From contig JAKTNV010000061.1 of the NCBI GenBank assembly GCA_022747635.1, positions 2,123,501-2,187,500 of the forward strand: a stretch of 64,000 nucleotides of DNA, given 5' to 3'. Origin of the DNA: Hetaerina americana (Eukaryota; Arthropoda; Insecta; Odonata; Calopterygidae). Positions 1 through 11,525 of this stretch are shown in pieces. Positions within the stretch are counted from its first letter, which is position 1. The number at the start of each line of letters is the position of its first letter. A program made the position numbers and the translations under genes. Below the pieces are notes generated by a model. The model was given only the letters and a program-made list of their open reading frames with translations. It searched no databases and had not been told where the DNA came from.

Positions 1-1100
1 ATCCCATAAATCGCGGCCCCATTGCGCTGGCATATTTACATACACAAATAATATATGCAAATATATAAATTGAGTGGACGTGCGTGATTCCAAAACGCCT
101 GTTCGCACATCATTTCTCGGGCCCCCCTAAATCACTCAGGGGGCTCCGCCGACGACAGGGGGTGTGGGGGGGGGGCGCAAAACAAACAAGTAAGCGATGG
201 CCCCGGAGCCGACCGCAGGCTCTCTCCCTTTCATCATCGTATCCCTGCGTATTTTTAATTTGCTTCTCCCTCCCCCTCCTCCTCACTCCAAACCCGGAGT
301 CGTCCGGCTCCAGCTTCGCTCTCTTCCTTTGTTTTAACTCCCTATCTAACTCCTCCATTCATTTCTCCAAAACCAACTGCCCCCACAAATCCCTCCTCCC
401 GGGGCAAACTTCCATAAGGGCATTTCTCAAAGTCCGACGTCGGCACCCCTCCCGCCTTCGCCGGTAAACCAACCCCCCCCCTCTCCCACACTCCTGACCA
501 CCCTTCACCCAATTCCACCCTGCCACCTGACATCACTGCCCTCCCACCCACCCCCCTCCTGCCCCCAGCCGACCGGGGTGAGCGGGAGGAGGAGAGAGAA
601 AAAAAGGTCATATATGAGTTTCGGTGGCGTCCCTCCCTTTGTTGCCCACCGCCTCCGATAGAGGCGCTTCGTCCGAGCGGAACGTCGTGGAAGGATTGAC
701 TTTCCGTGGGGAGATTAAAAGTTCACAGCTGGAGAGAGAGAGGGGGGGGAGGGGGCAAGGGTCTTGCGTGGTGGATTTCGGATGGAAGGGGTATCGCCTC
801 CCACCGCCCCCCACCCAAACAGAGCGATTTTGTCGACCACTCCTACCTTCGGTCAGCAAACACACAGACGAGTATGCTCGCTGTTCTTTTTAGGATAAAC
901 GAAAGAACATTCCACTCCGTCCTCCTATAATCGCGAGGCGATTTATTCAATCGCGCATCTGCATACATACGATCGACTCGGTCCCTCCCCTCTCTTTCCC
1001 CACCCCCCTCCAAAATTCCCCCACCACCAAACCCCCCGTCGCCTCTGAGCGTTTTTTGCGACCCCCGCGGAACCACCCAGCAGAAGGAGCCACCTCTTAT
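1..1100. other. C-rich strand-asymmetric island
   Basis: Long C and CT runs occur on the plus strand (notably 450-560 and 985-1080), with short G runs near 160-175 and 735-765. Overlapping ORFs on both strands have biased, repetitive composition and no recognisable domain. It may be intronic regulatory or structural DNA of the aristaless-type gene. I see no exon here. Confidence 0.4.
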
Positions 1101-3708
1101 TATCGATCGTGTTTTGTTATTGCCAGTAGTTCCTCCCCGTCCCGCCCCAACGACGCATGATATGATAAACGTCTCACGCTTTATTGAATAAATCCCTCGA
1201 TTAAGCTCCACCTCGACTCCGTCTCGGTCGATACATATATATAAATCTGGTGCCCTCCACATGTACCGCCCCCTATTCCTTCGTCTCCCGAGTTTTAAAT
1301 AGAAGCGATATTGGTCGGCGGGATTCAAAGCGAAAGACTGGAGGCCATCGTCTCTTTCCATCAACTGGCTCCTTGGCAGATGAATGAACTCCGAAAAAAA
1401 ATTTCTTCCTCTCCCTTCAACAGCGTGTAGACTCCCGGCAGATGGTGAGAGGAGCGGCGAGCTAGGGAGAGTGAAGACGTATATGAAATGTGATTTGTCC
1501 AGTTCGCGCAAATGGGACGCTTTGTCGGGATCCCCTGAAATATGTATCGGCTACTTACCAGCTGCGGTACAGTAACTTATTTTTATAGCAAGGTTTGTTT
1601 AGATCTTTTATGGTTTGATTGGATAATTAAATTCAAAACACGCCAAAGGTCATGACATTATTCGCGGTAAGATGGACGCGTCATACGCAATTCTTCAACT
1701 CCTCTAACTACTTGGAATGGATTCAACCGTTCAGAGTTTTATCTTCTTTTAAAACAAATGTTTCCTTCTTTTTTTGTCCCTTTTTTGCACAAGTGATGAA
1801 ATGTTCTTTCACAACCCAACTCAATGGTTAGTGATATCGATAAAGGACCTCGAAGTTGTGAATGGTCAAAGGGAATATATACCAATGAAGACAAATTATC
1901 TTATGGATTCCGGAGTCGATTATATTAAATAAACCGATGATTTTTTATTTCTCTAAGTATTGTTTTTTCACGACGACGTAAGTTCTCGTGGAGAATAGCG
2001 ATATGCAAATTGGAACAAACTCGGGGATTGTAAAAAAGCATTCACTGCCAATTTTCTACTCACTGAACGAATGCACTTCAAATGCACGCGTTTCAGCACC
2101 GTTAATCTACAATAATGACGTTCTTTTTTTCAAATTGAGCCAAGGAAATGTTCTCCTAACTTATTTCACACGTGTCCGAACGAAAGGCATGGGCGTCCGA
2201 CGTCAGCTTGACGAGGGATGGTTTGTGCTTGGCACGGATGACTTAAAGAATTCCGATTCTTAATCTGGGAGTGGCGCCGGACTCTGTTGGGAAAAATTGT
2301 CGATGACGGCTCAAAATGCCCTAAAATCTTGAACCGTTCATATTACAACACAGTAAAGGCAGCACAGATGATCAGACGGCAGTAAATCCTGCGGGACAAA
2401 CACTGGCAAACAAGCTTTCGTGGAAAAAAGATTTTTAATGAGGCATAAATCTATATTTTTGTTACTTAATTGTGTTTTCAGGAGTTTAAATGATAGCATG
2501 GAAGTCAATTTCCGGCTTTATTTAGTTTTCTCGTAAATGATCCTAAATACGACAGTAAATGCGTTAAGAAATTTATCGCCTATATCCGTTTTAAATGTGT
2601 GCGATTATAAAGTTGGATATTACATTTGAGACTTACGACCAATAAAATTGAGTTGTGGCTTTGAGAAACAGGCTGCATGCACTTATATAACAGCATCTCA
2701 TTGAGTGAATGTGGTGTTCATGTTATTATTCCATTAATGATCCTTTCACAATCTATGCGCTTCATTGGCACACCCTGGAATGACTTCCTCAAACTTTACG
2801 ACCCTTATGGCTCCGGGATTACCCAAATGGTTATTACAATCGGGGGTAGGGCCGCGAAGAATGGGTCATTGCACACGGATGCGGCTGGTCGCGTCGACGA
2901 ATCATCTATTAAAAAGATAAGAGATCCCATTGGCCTACAAACTATAATACACGAGTCGACAACCGATATTTAACGACGAGTGGGTCTCATTTACGGGGTT
3001 TTGTTGCCTTCAAGATTTAAAGACCGCGGATCCTGACGTGATGATCGAGTTAAATGGCCCACCATCCCCAATAATTATCTCTCTGTACTTAAGGAATAAA
3101 ATCGTTCGCCCCTGATTTGGACAGCGCTTTGGAACAAACGTCTTATAATGAGTCGAGACCATCGTCCAATTTCCTGAAAATCACAACCGTCTCGATGGAA
3201 ATATTACCTGCTTCTATTTTGACCACGCCTGTCTTCAAACATCAAAAATCTGGTTACCGTTTACAATACTATTTTTTAATCTAGACCACAATGAAAACTC
3301 GGTCTAATATAATGAATGCTATCCTTCTAGAACGAGTTATGCATGAGGACTCATGTCCGTTAAATCTTTGCTATTAATTAGAAAGTTTTTTTTAATTTTA
3401 ACATTAGTAACCTTCGGTCATAGACGTATTATTTTTCAGTCTTCTTCTTAATTGAGTTTTTCAAAATTTCCATCCACACTTAAATACAGTAGTGGGCCTA
3501 TGATGCGCTCCGAAATATTTTCAATCACCCCTGGAATAGATCCAGCCCAGAATTACGAAGGCGTCGTAAAATGCCTAAAAAATCAGTCCATTGTTTACAA
3601 TTTCATCAATGAGAAACTCAAGTGTCCCACTTGTAGGAAATGATGGACCAAGTATCACGTGGGGATTTTGGTGAATACCATTGTGCTTAAGCATAAAATG
3701 TTCCTTAC
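1101..3708. other. Intronic or flanking sequence 3' of the homeodomain exon
   Basis: AT-rich unique-looking DNA. I looked for the next homeodomain exon (VWFQNRRAKW on the minus strand) and did not find it, so the downstream intron seems to run off the left edge. The short ORFs have no recognisable family. Confidence 0.5.
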
Positions 3709-3754
3709 CTGTATCCTTGCTTCCGTCAATCCAATCTTCATGGCGAGTTCTTCC
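3709..3754 (-). CDS. al: Homeodomain exon (residues 31-46), aristaless/ARX-type homeobox gene
   Basis: On the minus strand a 46-nt exon is bounded by a strong acceptor (pyrimidine-rich tract ending TTTCATTTCAG) and a consensus donor (CAG|GTAAGG). It begins with the third base of a split codon, compatible with arginine (AG|G or CG|G), then reads EELAMKIGLTEARIQ and ends in phase 0. This is homeodomain helix 2 and the start of helix 3; the intron falls between residues 46 and 47, the well-known paired-class position. Known: Drosophila Aristaless carries these same residues as I remember it, while vertebrate ARX has MRLDLTEARVQ; human ARX exon 3 (c.1074-1119) is also 46 nt with the same boundaries. 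Aristaless is a nuclear DNA-binding regulator of appendage and wing patterning. Inference: this is the arthropod al orthologue; a close paralogue (Arx-like, Drgx-like) is the main alternative. No other exon was recognised in the window. Confidence 0.88.
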
Positions 3755-3780
3755 CTGAAATGAAAGAAATAGAGGATAAG
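3755..3780 (-). promoter_or_regulatory. al: Splice acceptor and polypyrimidine tract of the homeodomain exon
   Basis: Read on the minus strand, this is an uninterrupted pyrimidine-rich stretch ending in CAG directly before the exon. It supports real splicing of the exon rather than a chance ORF. Confidence 0.8.
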
Positions 3781-4695
3781 AATGGGTATACGGAATACAT
3801 TGAGTTCAATTTTATTGCTCACGGACGCATTGCAATCTGCGAGCAAACATAAACTCCCATCTTATTCTGGCAGTGCACTCAGGCAAATTTATCCCTAAAA
3901 TGGAACAAATTTATTTGGTCACCTTCATGTTTAGTCTTCAATTTAATTGCGCATGATCAGACCCAATATTAGAGCGTGCGTTAGGAAGGGATGTTTAGTT
4001 TAATTAATCCATTTATCGATGAGATTTACATACATATTTCCTATCAAAATTATACGTTCTAGCATTATTCATATTCAGAAAATGTGAGCGTTCTAATAGG
4101 AATTTTCCCCAAGTCCCGCTTCGGCCGACCCTCTGGAAATCGCGTCACGGAATCAGAGCTGAGTATTATGTCTATATATAGTAAGTATGTATCGTGCCTA
4201 TATGTGTGTGTGTGCGCGGGTGCAGGGGTTGATTGTTCCCCGTAGGCCGGGGGCTGGGAAGGTTTCCGATTGTATATATTACGTCGGATAGTCTTATTTA
4301 AGGTAATCCCCGTCGACGATTGCTGTTAGGTAATTGGTCAAAGCAAATTGCTGACCGGTTGGGAGGGAGTGGACCCTATTCTCGAGCTGGTAGGGTGAGG
4401 CAATCGATTCCGGCAGCACTGTAAGCGGTGGATCACGCTAGAGCCGCCATATCGCCGAGAAGCCTACCCGCCCCGCGCCGCGTCACTGCGAGCGTTCACA
4501 CCAACCGCCCCGCGACATCTATAACCTTAGACATTGTCCTTTTACCAAAATCTCCTTTTGTTTGATTGGCGAAGTATTTCATACTTAGCTGCCATGTATC
4601 TGTAGTTACCATTCTCTACATTATTTGAATAATTTCACATCTATATTGTAGCTTAAAAAAAATTGCTTAATATTTGATATTGTATGCCTGATGTT
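3781..4695. other. Putative intron with a GC-richer patch
   Basis: Mostly AT-rich. A short TG repeat lies near 4203-4216 and a CpG-containing patch at about 4360-4515 stands out from its surroundings. No coding potential was recognised. Confidence 0.4.
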
Positions 4696-4697
4696 GA

Positions 4698-4750
4698 GTA
4701 ACCTCCCACTACACACCCTAAGGATGTCTTACAGGGTATCATACAGAAGT
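4698..4750 (+). repeat. Non-LTR retrotransposon 3'-end fragment
   Basis: CCACTACACACC followed by TTACAGGGTA resembles the 3'-terminal motif found after the reverse transcriptase relic at 36.4 kb (CCACACACC...GCTTGCAGGGTA). Only the tail is present, as expected for a severely 5'-truncated LINE. Confidence 0.45.
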
Positions 4751-5719
4751 AAAAGACTCTCGTCCCTGATGCAAAACTACGGGAGGGAATTGGAGATGGT
4801 TTTCCACGTGTATGACGTGCGTTAGCCTACTTCGGCTTTCATGAAACGGTCTCCATCTAATTCTTTCGTTCTGTGTGCAGCAATAAACCCATCTCCGTGA
4901 TCTTAATAGCTCAGCGATGCAAAAGTGAACAGTTTTCTTTATTGTTGAAGTTTATCCATCTCCGTATGACTGAAGTGTTGAAAGTTAGGAGTACAGAAAA
5001 TGCAAGAGTGGGAAGATAGGGAAATGAGGTGAAATATAAATAATGGTGGATCGTCATATTAATTTATTTGACAATTAGCAACAATTAGTGTCGCTGAAAG
5101 GAAAATTATTTATCGAATACTTTATATTATACCTGTGCTTGTACTGTAAAATATATGTTTCTTTGCACCTGCCAAATTTTCACGCAAGCTCAGGTTTCTC
5201 CGATACCAAACTGTATCAATATTTGGTACATTCCGCAGATTGTGCTATGCTCCCACAAACATTTCGATGATGCATTTTGTTCTTTATTTTTCTTCATCCA
5301 TTTTTCGAAGGAACAAGCAAACTATAATCATCTCACACGTTAGGGCAGGCAAAGAAAGAATACAAGTAGACGGAACATAATATATTTGGAGTGAAAATGG
5401 ACATTAATGGAGCGTTAAACGTTTGAAGTTAAATATTTATTCATCGCTCATCCAACGAGAGCAAAGAAAAGAGAAATTAAAAGAGTGGAGACGCATGGAA
5501 ATAACGTGTAACATGAATAAATGAGGAGTAAATGAAAGAAGAGATTAACTCAGCAGGGGAGGTTCCGCAAACGATACATCTAGTAGAAAACAAGAACCTT
5601 TGGAGAAGATCACCAATGATGAGGGAGAAGTAGTATACTAAAGGGGCATGTCGAAGAAGTAGTAGCGGAGTAGGGAAGGCGAACGAAAATAACTGCAGGG
5701 GAAAAGGAAAGACATACTT
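4751..5719. other. AT-rich sequence, little recognisable
   Basis: Around 5471-5515 a plus-strand frame reads EKLKEWRRMEIT, faintly like the WRRMEK segment of LINE reverse transcriptase C-termini, but it is too short to call. Nothing else was recognised. Confidence 0.3.
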
Positions 5720-6154
5720 ATGCGGACAAAGACGGTTAAGCTGAGAGATTTGAGTGCGCGGAATTTACTTTGGAAGGGAAGAAATGCGTTGAGCCTAAGA
5801 ATCTTCGAGGTTGCTTCTCAGGATGACGATGATATTCTGTCTGCTTCCATCCAAGGTATTTATATCCCCGTTGGGAAAAGCCCGAGGATTTATCCTCAAT
5901 TTAAAAGTCAAATCTACGTAACCGAAAGCCTCGTCGACCACAAAAGTAAATCTGCAGTTACCCGCGAAACGCTGACGTTGCATTCCCGAGCGGTTTCGCT
6001 GGCGGGTGGGTATGGGTACTTAGGACGCGTTTCCACCCTCTCAGGGTGGACGGGATGGCTTGGGGAGCATGCTCGCGCGAAATTCCGAATGTTTACAGTC
6101 TCAACTCCGGAACGCCCATTACTGTTGGAAATTGCCAAGTATTGGACGATCTAA
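5720..6154 (+). other. Unidentified 144-codon ORF
   Basis: An open frame with unbiased amino-acid composition but no recognised domain, signal peptide or splice context. A second frame on the opposite strand overlaps it. It may be chance or an old transposon remnant. Confidence 0.15.
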
Positions 6155-6560
6155 TATTTATCCTCGGGGAGAGTCCATCTGAGTTACGGACGTCGTAAAC
6201 CCTCCTTCTCTCCCCTCCCCCCTCCCATCTCCACGCCATCTCACTCTCTCCCGGCAAGGGACGATGCCTCAGAAAGACGACTCAGGTCTGCTCGATCCGG
6301 AGCATTGTTCGGGTCCAGCAGTGGACGCGCAGATGTTGACCCACGAGATGAGAGGGAAATACTCTTTCGCCGTGCCCTGCAGCTCCTCTGTACAGTCACG
6401 TTGCCCCAGCGACGACGTACCGTCCCCGCAGATTCTAGAACATCTAAACTTGAAAGCTACTACGAGGGTGTGTGGCAGGATTTACTAAATTAACCAAGCA
6501 TTAGTGAATTTGGTAATTTTTGGGGTTGCATTAAATTTTATTTTCACCGAGCTGTAGATC
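6155..6560. other. Short C-rich stretch and unique sequence
   Basis: A C/T run lies at about 6200-6255. The remainder, including two overlapping short ORFs, has no recognisable features. Confidence 0.3.
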
Positions 6561-6569
6561 TTACCCCAC

Positions 6570-6775
6570 AAGTCGCCATAAGGGTTTGTGGTAGGGGGTT
6601 TTAGGCCAGCAGCCATTATACTTAGAATATTTGGTGATTATTTACGTTCCATACCGTAGTTTTCATCCAAATATAGTATATTTACTTGATATCGGAAACT
6701 TGGGTGCGTGGCAGGGGGTATTATGACAATAACCATCAGAGTAATTGGTGATATAAGGCATTCGGGAAGTAAAAT
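6570..6775 (-). repeat. Two tandem LINE 3'-tail fragments
   Basis: GTTTGTGGTAGGGGGTTTTA near 6585 and GTGCGTGGCAGGGGGTATTA near 6704 are two copies of the same tail motif (reverse complement of CCACACACC), about 120 bp apart. Each is followed by a similar segment containing TTGGTGAT. The motif also occurs at 41.66 and 63.82 kb. Confidence 0.5.
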
Positions 6776-7105
6776 TAGACGTAAGTAATATTTTCCGCCG
6801 TTATGGCCTCGCATTTGCTGAGGACAACTTACTTGGTTTCCTTAAATTGGTCGGCTCGGCCGCCATTATACCGTAACTTGTTTTTGTGAGTTTGGATACC
6901 TGTATAATGGGGCACTAGATAAATTTCTTCGATTATTCAAATGATTAGTACTTTCCTAAAAGTTTCAGTCGTGCATGTAATAGCCGTATTTCCAGTGTTT
7001 CCCGAGCCAGATAATAATAGTTTGAGGATATTTTCTTTTCTTCGATTCTTCACGAAAGGGAAAAGTTTTCATTGTATCCTGTTTAGCTCTGAGAATTAGA
7101 CGTTA
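6776..7105. other. Unclassified sequence 3' of the LINE tails
   Basis: No ORF or known motif was recognised. It may belong to the same old retroelement insertion. Confidence 0.25.
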
Positions 7106-7109
7106 GACT

Positions 7110-7480
7110 TAGACGGAGGAGAACGGGTAAAGCACGGCCAACTGGCCACTAAACGCATGACTCACGCCTTCCCGATGCGGCCCAAACCATTTGGCATTCC
7201 TCGCCATCAGCGACTCGTAATCCACACCATCCCCGCGAACGACAATGAAAACGACGCCCCCTCCACCCCCACCCCCACACCACCTACCTCCTACTTGCCA
7301 CCGCATTCCACCGGTCCTTCCCGTTGCACGCGAGCTTCCAATTTTTCCGAGAAGAGAGTGGTTCCAAGGCGGTTGGGAGAGGGTGGAAAGAGAGATGGAG
7401 GGTAGGGAGGGAAATGGGTAAAGGAGTTCGCGCTAACTCACCCACCTCCCCTCACCTCCACCTTTGCGAAAATCTTCGCT
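7110..7480. other. C-rich, then G-rich island
   Basis: Runs of CCACCCCCACCC type occur on the plus strand, followed by a GGGAGAGGGTGG-type purine stretch from 7374 to 7425. The ORFs here reflect composition. Confidence 0.4.
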
Positions 7481-7659
7481 TCGGTGTTCGACCACACCTC
7501 CAGTACCCTGTTCCTAGTTTCTCATTGGCTATTGTAAATGTGAAACTGTTTTAGTCGTTACTTGATGGAGTTGTACATAAAAAAATGAATCGCAACATAT
7601 TCCATAATTAATAACTATTCTCTACGATCATCGCTAGTCTCCAGCCATTTATTTAGGTA

Positions 7660-8050
7660 CCTCATAGTAAGCTACTCACAAAGCTAGAAGTATATGGCAT
7701 AGATAAAAATATCCGGGGTTTTATTAGAGACTTTTTGAATGGTCGGGTATAAGGGGTAATCATAGATGAAGTTAGCTGAAATGTAGCAGAAGTTACTTCA
7801 GGTGTTCCCCACGGAAGTATTATCGGGCCTCTTTTATTCCTGCTTAACTTTAACGACATTGAAACCGTGGATGCTAGTAAAGTACCGTTATTTGCCGACG
7901 ATGCAGTGGTTTATCGTGATATCTGGGATCCTGAGGACACAGCAGTTTTATTAAATGACCTTAATGCTTTTACAACGCTGGTGCGTCGCTTGGAATTTAG
8001 AATTAAACTTAGAAAAGTGCGTGGTGATGAATTATTGGTAGAAGAGTAAG
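7660..8050 (+). pseudogene. Non-LTR retrotransposon reverse transcriptase relic
   Basis: With internal stops, the conceptual translation follows the LINE reverse transcriptase core in order. It has a KLEVYGI...IRDFLNGR segment, then VTSGVPHGSIIGPLLFLL (family form SGVPQGS.LGPLLF), then LFADDAVVYRDI with the catalytic FADD box, then LLNDLNAF. This order is typical of CR1/Jockey-group elements. At least two stops lie upstream of the SGVPHGS box, so this copy is dead. Its 5' part and endonuclease are missing, as in 5'-truncated insertions. Confidence 0.85.
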
Positions 8051-9590
8051 GCTTTCAGTGTACTAAATTAAAAAAATAAATATTAGCATCAGTCAATGAT
8101 GCCAAACAGTGGTGAAACTATGGCAGTAGAGAATAAATATTAACTATGGGGTTCATTTTGTCTGGGATTGACGAACACGTATTTCAGAGAGCTCACTTTT
8201 GCCTTGCGTCCCATTACTATTCAATTACCCGAAGATTTCGTTTACTAATTTTCCTTGTTTTGATATTTAGGGTAAGGGAAATAGGTAGCGGTGCCTCTAT
8301 AAACTTTCCAAAGGGAAAAATCCCAGGTGTCGGTACCTCAGTACTCGTAGCTATAGTAAGAGTACTGTTATTTTTGGTTCCTAGATACCAACCAATTTTC
8401 AAAATGTGTGCAATATCGGTAATGATTTAAATGCTCGTGACAGAGTGCAATTGGGTATCTTTAGGTGAGGAGGATGGAAAGATGTAGATTTTTTTAATGT
8501 GATATTTACGTATACTCGAAATATTTTAACGGAGTTTTTGTAAAGACGTCACTTTGTGAAATGTGATTTTGGAACTTATATCTGAAGTAAAAATACCACA
8601 TATAAGTAGTGCGGTTTATGAATCCTAGTCGAAAATTCAGGGAACCCGTATGTACTTTATAGTACCATTGGCAAAAATGTTAGGTACCGCTCCCCTTGGT
8701 AGAAATCATAGGCATATCTCGTAGCCTAAATACCAGCACTAACCCATGATTGTTTTTAAAAATATTTTTGGTCTTCTACCGTTTAAGGTAAATTTTGCAT
8801 TGACGCAGACTATTAAACGGTAGGTGATACATTTCTTTTACTAATTTATATCTCGGTACCTGTTAATTATTAGGTCTGTACTAAAGTATAATGACACGTT
8901 AAGCATTTTATAAGCTATGTTCATTTATGATCAGTGATATCTATTTGAGATCATACCACGCTAGAAAAAAAATCAGAATAATAATAATTTTCTTGTCCCC
9001 ACACACAATTATATGTAATCAATAGAACGAAAACTCAAATAAATACAATAGTTTAAAGAACTGAGACAAATTGAAATGCATTGAAATAGAATGTGCATTC
9101 AATAGGTGCATAAATGCTATCATTTTCTCCTTCTCCTGAAGGTGCCGTCGCAGATATCAATTATTTTATGGATTTACTAGGTTATATCATAGGATAGCTT
9201 GTTGCTCAATGGTGGTGTTCATATATTAACAGCCAATTGTGTTTCAAAAATTTAAGAAATATGATTTTATCGTGAGCACAAGTAAATATTTCATCCAACA
9301 ATTACTATGATGCTCGAAGGTAAACGGAAAAAAAATTCAACTCCCCGAGATAATTAGGCCTTAAATATACAATGAAGTACATAACTAACTCTATCGTATG
9401 TACTTGCAATTGATCCTTAAAAGAAAGAAATGGATTTTTTTAAAGCTATTACGTTCTTTCAAATACTTATATTTGGCGTTTTCAATTTTTGCTGTTTTTC
9501 AGACGTGTCAACATCAATGGAAAGGCAAGGCTTCGGGTCTCTTGTATGGTGCACTGTAAATCGTAATCTTTATCTATCTAATTGATTACA
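8051..9590. other. AT-rich unique sequence
   Basis: A 94-codon ORF at 8146-8430 has no recognisable family. GGTACC-type hexamers recur near 8326-8340, 8680-8700 and 8855. A short inverted repeat is listed separately. Nothing else was recognised. Confidence 0.3.
8776..8823. repeat. 11-bp inverted repeat with 26-nt loop
   Basis: CTACCGTTTAA (8776-8786) is matched exactly by TTAAACGGTAG (8813-8823). It could be the stem of a small fold-back element or chance. Confidence 0.5.
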
Positions 9591-10170
9591 ATCGCTTTGA
9601 ACCCTCTCTCGCGTGCATCTCTCCCCAATACCCCTCCCCAGCCGCCCCCACCCGTCCGCATCACCGCTTCCAACTCCCCCGACCGCTCCCTTTCCCTCCT
9701 CAGCCTCCGCCGACAACCACCAACCCCGTCCTCCCCACCCACGGTCCGGTTTCCTCCCCATCCCACAAATAATTAAACGTTTTGCCACGAGTGGTCTCCA
9801 CTTTTCCGAATGGGTAATTACCCCGCCGCGTTGCCCTCTCCGGGGGCGTCCGAGGGGAAGGAAAGGAGGAGGGATGGAAATTCTTCCCTCTCACTCCCCG
9901 GAACCTTCTGAAACCCCTTCCACGTACGCGAGCATTATAACCACACAGACACACACAGAGGCACACACTGCATGCAGCCCTTCTCCACACCACCTCGAGC
10001 CATCAGCTGAGGGAACCGTGAGATGATGATAGCAGGAGAAGGAGGAGGCCTTCCTACCTCTCAATCCACCACCTCCTCCTTCCAATGACCTCTCCGGCCC
10101 CCTCGCCCATGGGATGGAATCCGGAAAAATATACCCCCCCCCTTCCCCCCAAATCCCCTCTCCCCCCGCA
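9591..10170. other. Strong C-rich island
   Basis: Plus-strand C bias with repeated CCNCC blocks (9625-9760 and 10045-10170). Overlapping plus and minus ORFs of 60-137 codons are proline- or glycine/arginine-rich composition effects. A CACA-rich segment lies near 9940-9970. Confidence 0.4.
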
Positions 10171-10319
10171 CGTAATAGCTTATGGATTTTTCAGAGCGGC
10201 TTCCGATAATCTAAAATCAAACCGCAATCAAGTCGGCCGGGGCTGCACGAAATGACTCCCATTTTCCGAGAGCGATTGAGATGTAATCACGGCGGACGTA
10301 ATGTCGCCATTAGCACACC

Positions 10320-10930
10320 TACACCGCGGCGGCTACTCCAGGGTGGGGGGGGGATGAGAGGGAGCAGATTGGAATGGGGGTTGGGGAAGGAAGGAACCCC
10401 GTTCTCTCCTCCGGAAGGCTATATCTCTGTGTTTCAGGGAACTTTCGGTGAGGGGTATGTGGGAGGGACGGGTGGGGGGGGGGTTGGAGGAGGCGGAAAA
10501 TATGTGATGGTGGTGGTTTGGGAGTTAGGTAGGTAGGTATATACCTTTTACCGAGCGGGACTTTTTTAAATGGTTAACAACAGGTTGTGTGCGTGTGGGG
10601 GTTGAGGGGTATCCCATTGAGGGGTGGGGTGGGGGGCAGATTATCGGCTCCGGCTCAAGTGTGGATGGGGGGGGACTCGTGAAACTGGGTTGGTGTGGTT
10701 GTTGTTGCCCCCTTGGTGCACTCCGGGGGTAAAATGGGAAGAAGCGGGGTGGCGTCGTCTACGGCAGCGCCACGCATTGCCCCGGGGGACGGCAGAGAGG
10801 CATTCGTGTGCGGCACTGTGCCTTGGGATCGGCGGGAGGCGATAGTCATCTCTTCGAAATGGCCCCCTTTCGTCTTGTGCCATCCCTCACCCCCACTTCC
10901 TACACCGACTGCCGACGGGCTATTTTTTTT
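10320..10930. other. G-rich island
   Basis: The bias switches to G on the plus strand: G7-G8 runs near 10345 and 10475 and many GGGG blocks to about 10680. Several spaced G-tracts could form G-quadruplexes. No exon was recognised. Confidence 0.4.
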
Positions 10931-11260
10931 ATTGCCGTTCGTCCGTTTTAAACGTACGTCCGTAAACGTTTATTTAACGAAGATTCGAGCCGCGGAGTTG
11001 TTGATCATCACCACCTTGGCGAAAACTGTCAAAGGCGTAACCTGTTTGAGGTGGCTCTGGGTCGATTTACGAACTCGTATGATTGATTTTGATCGAATTT
11101 CGTATTCGCTTTAATATTTTGATGAAAGAGGGTGAAAAAGTTTCAAAAATGATTTCATGTGTGCAGAAGAGAAAATCAATATTTTGCAGAGTAACTTATT
11201 TGATCAATTCAAATACTTCGCGGCATGTACTTTCCCGTTATTTTCAATTTCAATGCAGTC
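10931..11260. other. Unique sequence
   Basis: No recognisable feature. Confidence 0.3.
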
Positions 11261-11261
11261 C

Positions 11262-11525
11262 ATCCAATTGTAGTCCAGTGGGTAGAGCGTTGGACTACTG
11301 ACCGGAGGGTTCCGGGTTCGATTCCCGGGCAAGTCTCTCGGCACCTGCAGCTCCACCCAACCTATATGATTTTTTGGGTACCAGATCTTCCTGGAAACCC
11401 ATAACTGGCACAGGGAAAGGAACTGCCCCCCCTACCCTATGTGAATTTCACACGCCATCGGGCTTAGTACTGGGTGACTCTGCCGTCACCTACCAAACCG
11501 ACCTTCGGGTTGATTACTGTGTTTA
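11262..11525 (+). mobile_element. tRNA-derived SINE, family 1
   Basis: The tRNA-like head has an A-box region (CAGTGGGTAGAGCG, about 11276-11289) and a perfect B box GGTTCGATTCC (11315-11325). The anticodon stem does not fold well, so it is not a tRNA gene. The body contains CACCTGCAG, TTGGGTACCAG, GTGAATTTCACACGCC and ATCGGGCTTAGTACTGGGTGA, which recur in opposite orientation near 28.2-28.4 and 39.5-39.7 kb. Confidence 0.8.

Noticed and set aside
3655..3846. 63-codon minus-strand ORF read as a complete small protein
   Set aside because: Only its middle 46 nt is coding; the ends read through the splice acceptor and donor of the homeodomain exon.
5471..5515. LINE tail relic (EKLKEWRRMEIT)
   Set aside because: Only about twelve residues match; no downstream NEEV or VIEG motif follows convincingly.
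5914..5990. Upstream homeodomain exon ending in a donor-like GGTAAC
   Set aside because: The frame before it does not read HYPDVFTR or any homeodomain sequence.
9613..10085. Proline-rich and glycine/arginine-rich ORFs
   Set aside because: Produced by the C-rich strand bias; no conserved motif.
11265..11340. Functional tRNA gene
   Set aside because: A and B boxes are present but the anticodon and acceptor stems do not pair, and the unit continues into a repeated SINE body.
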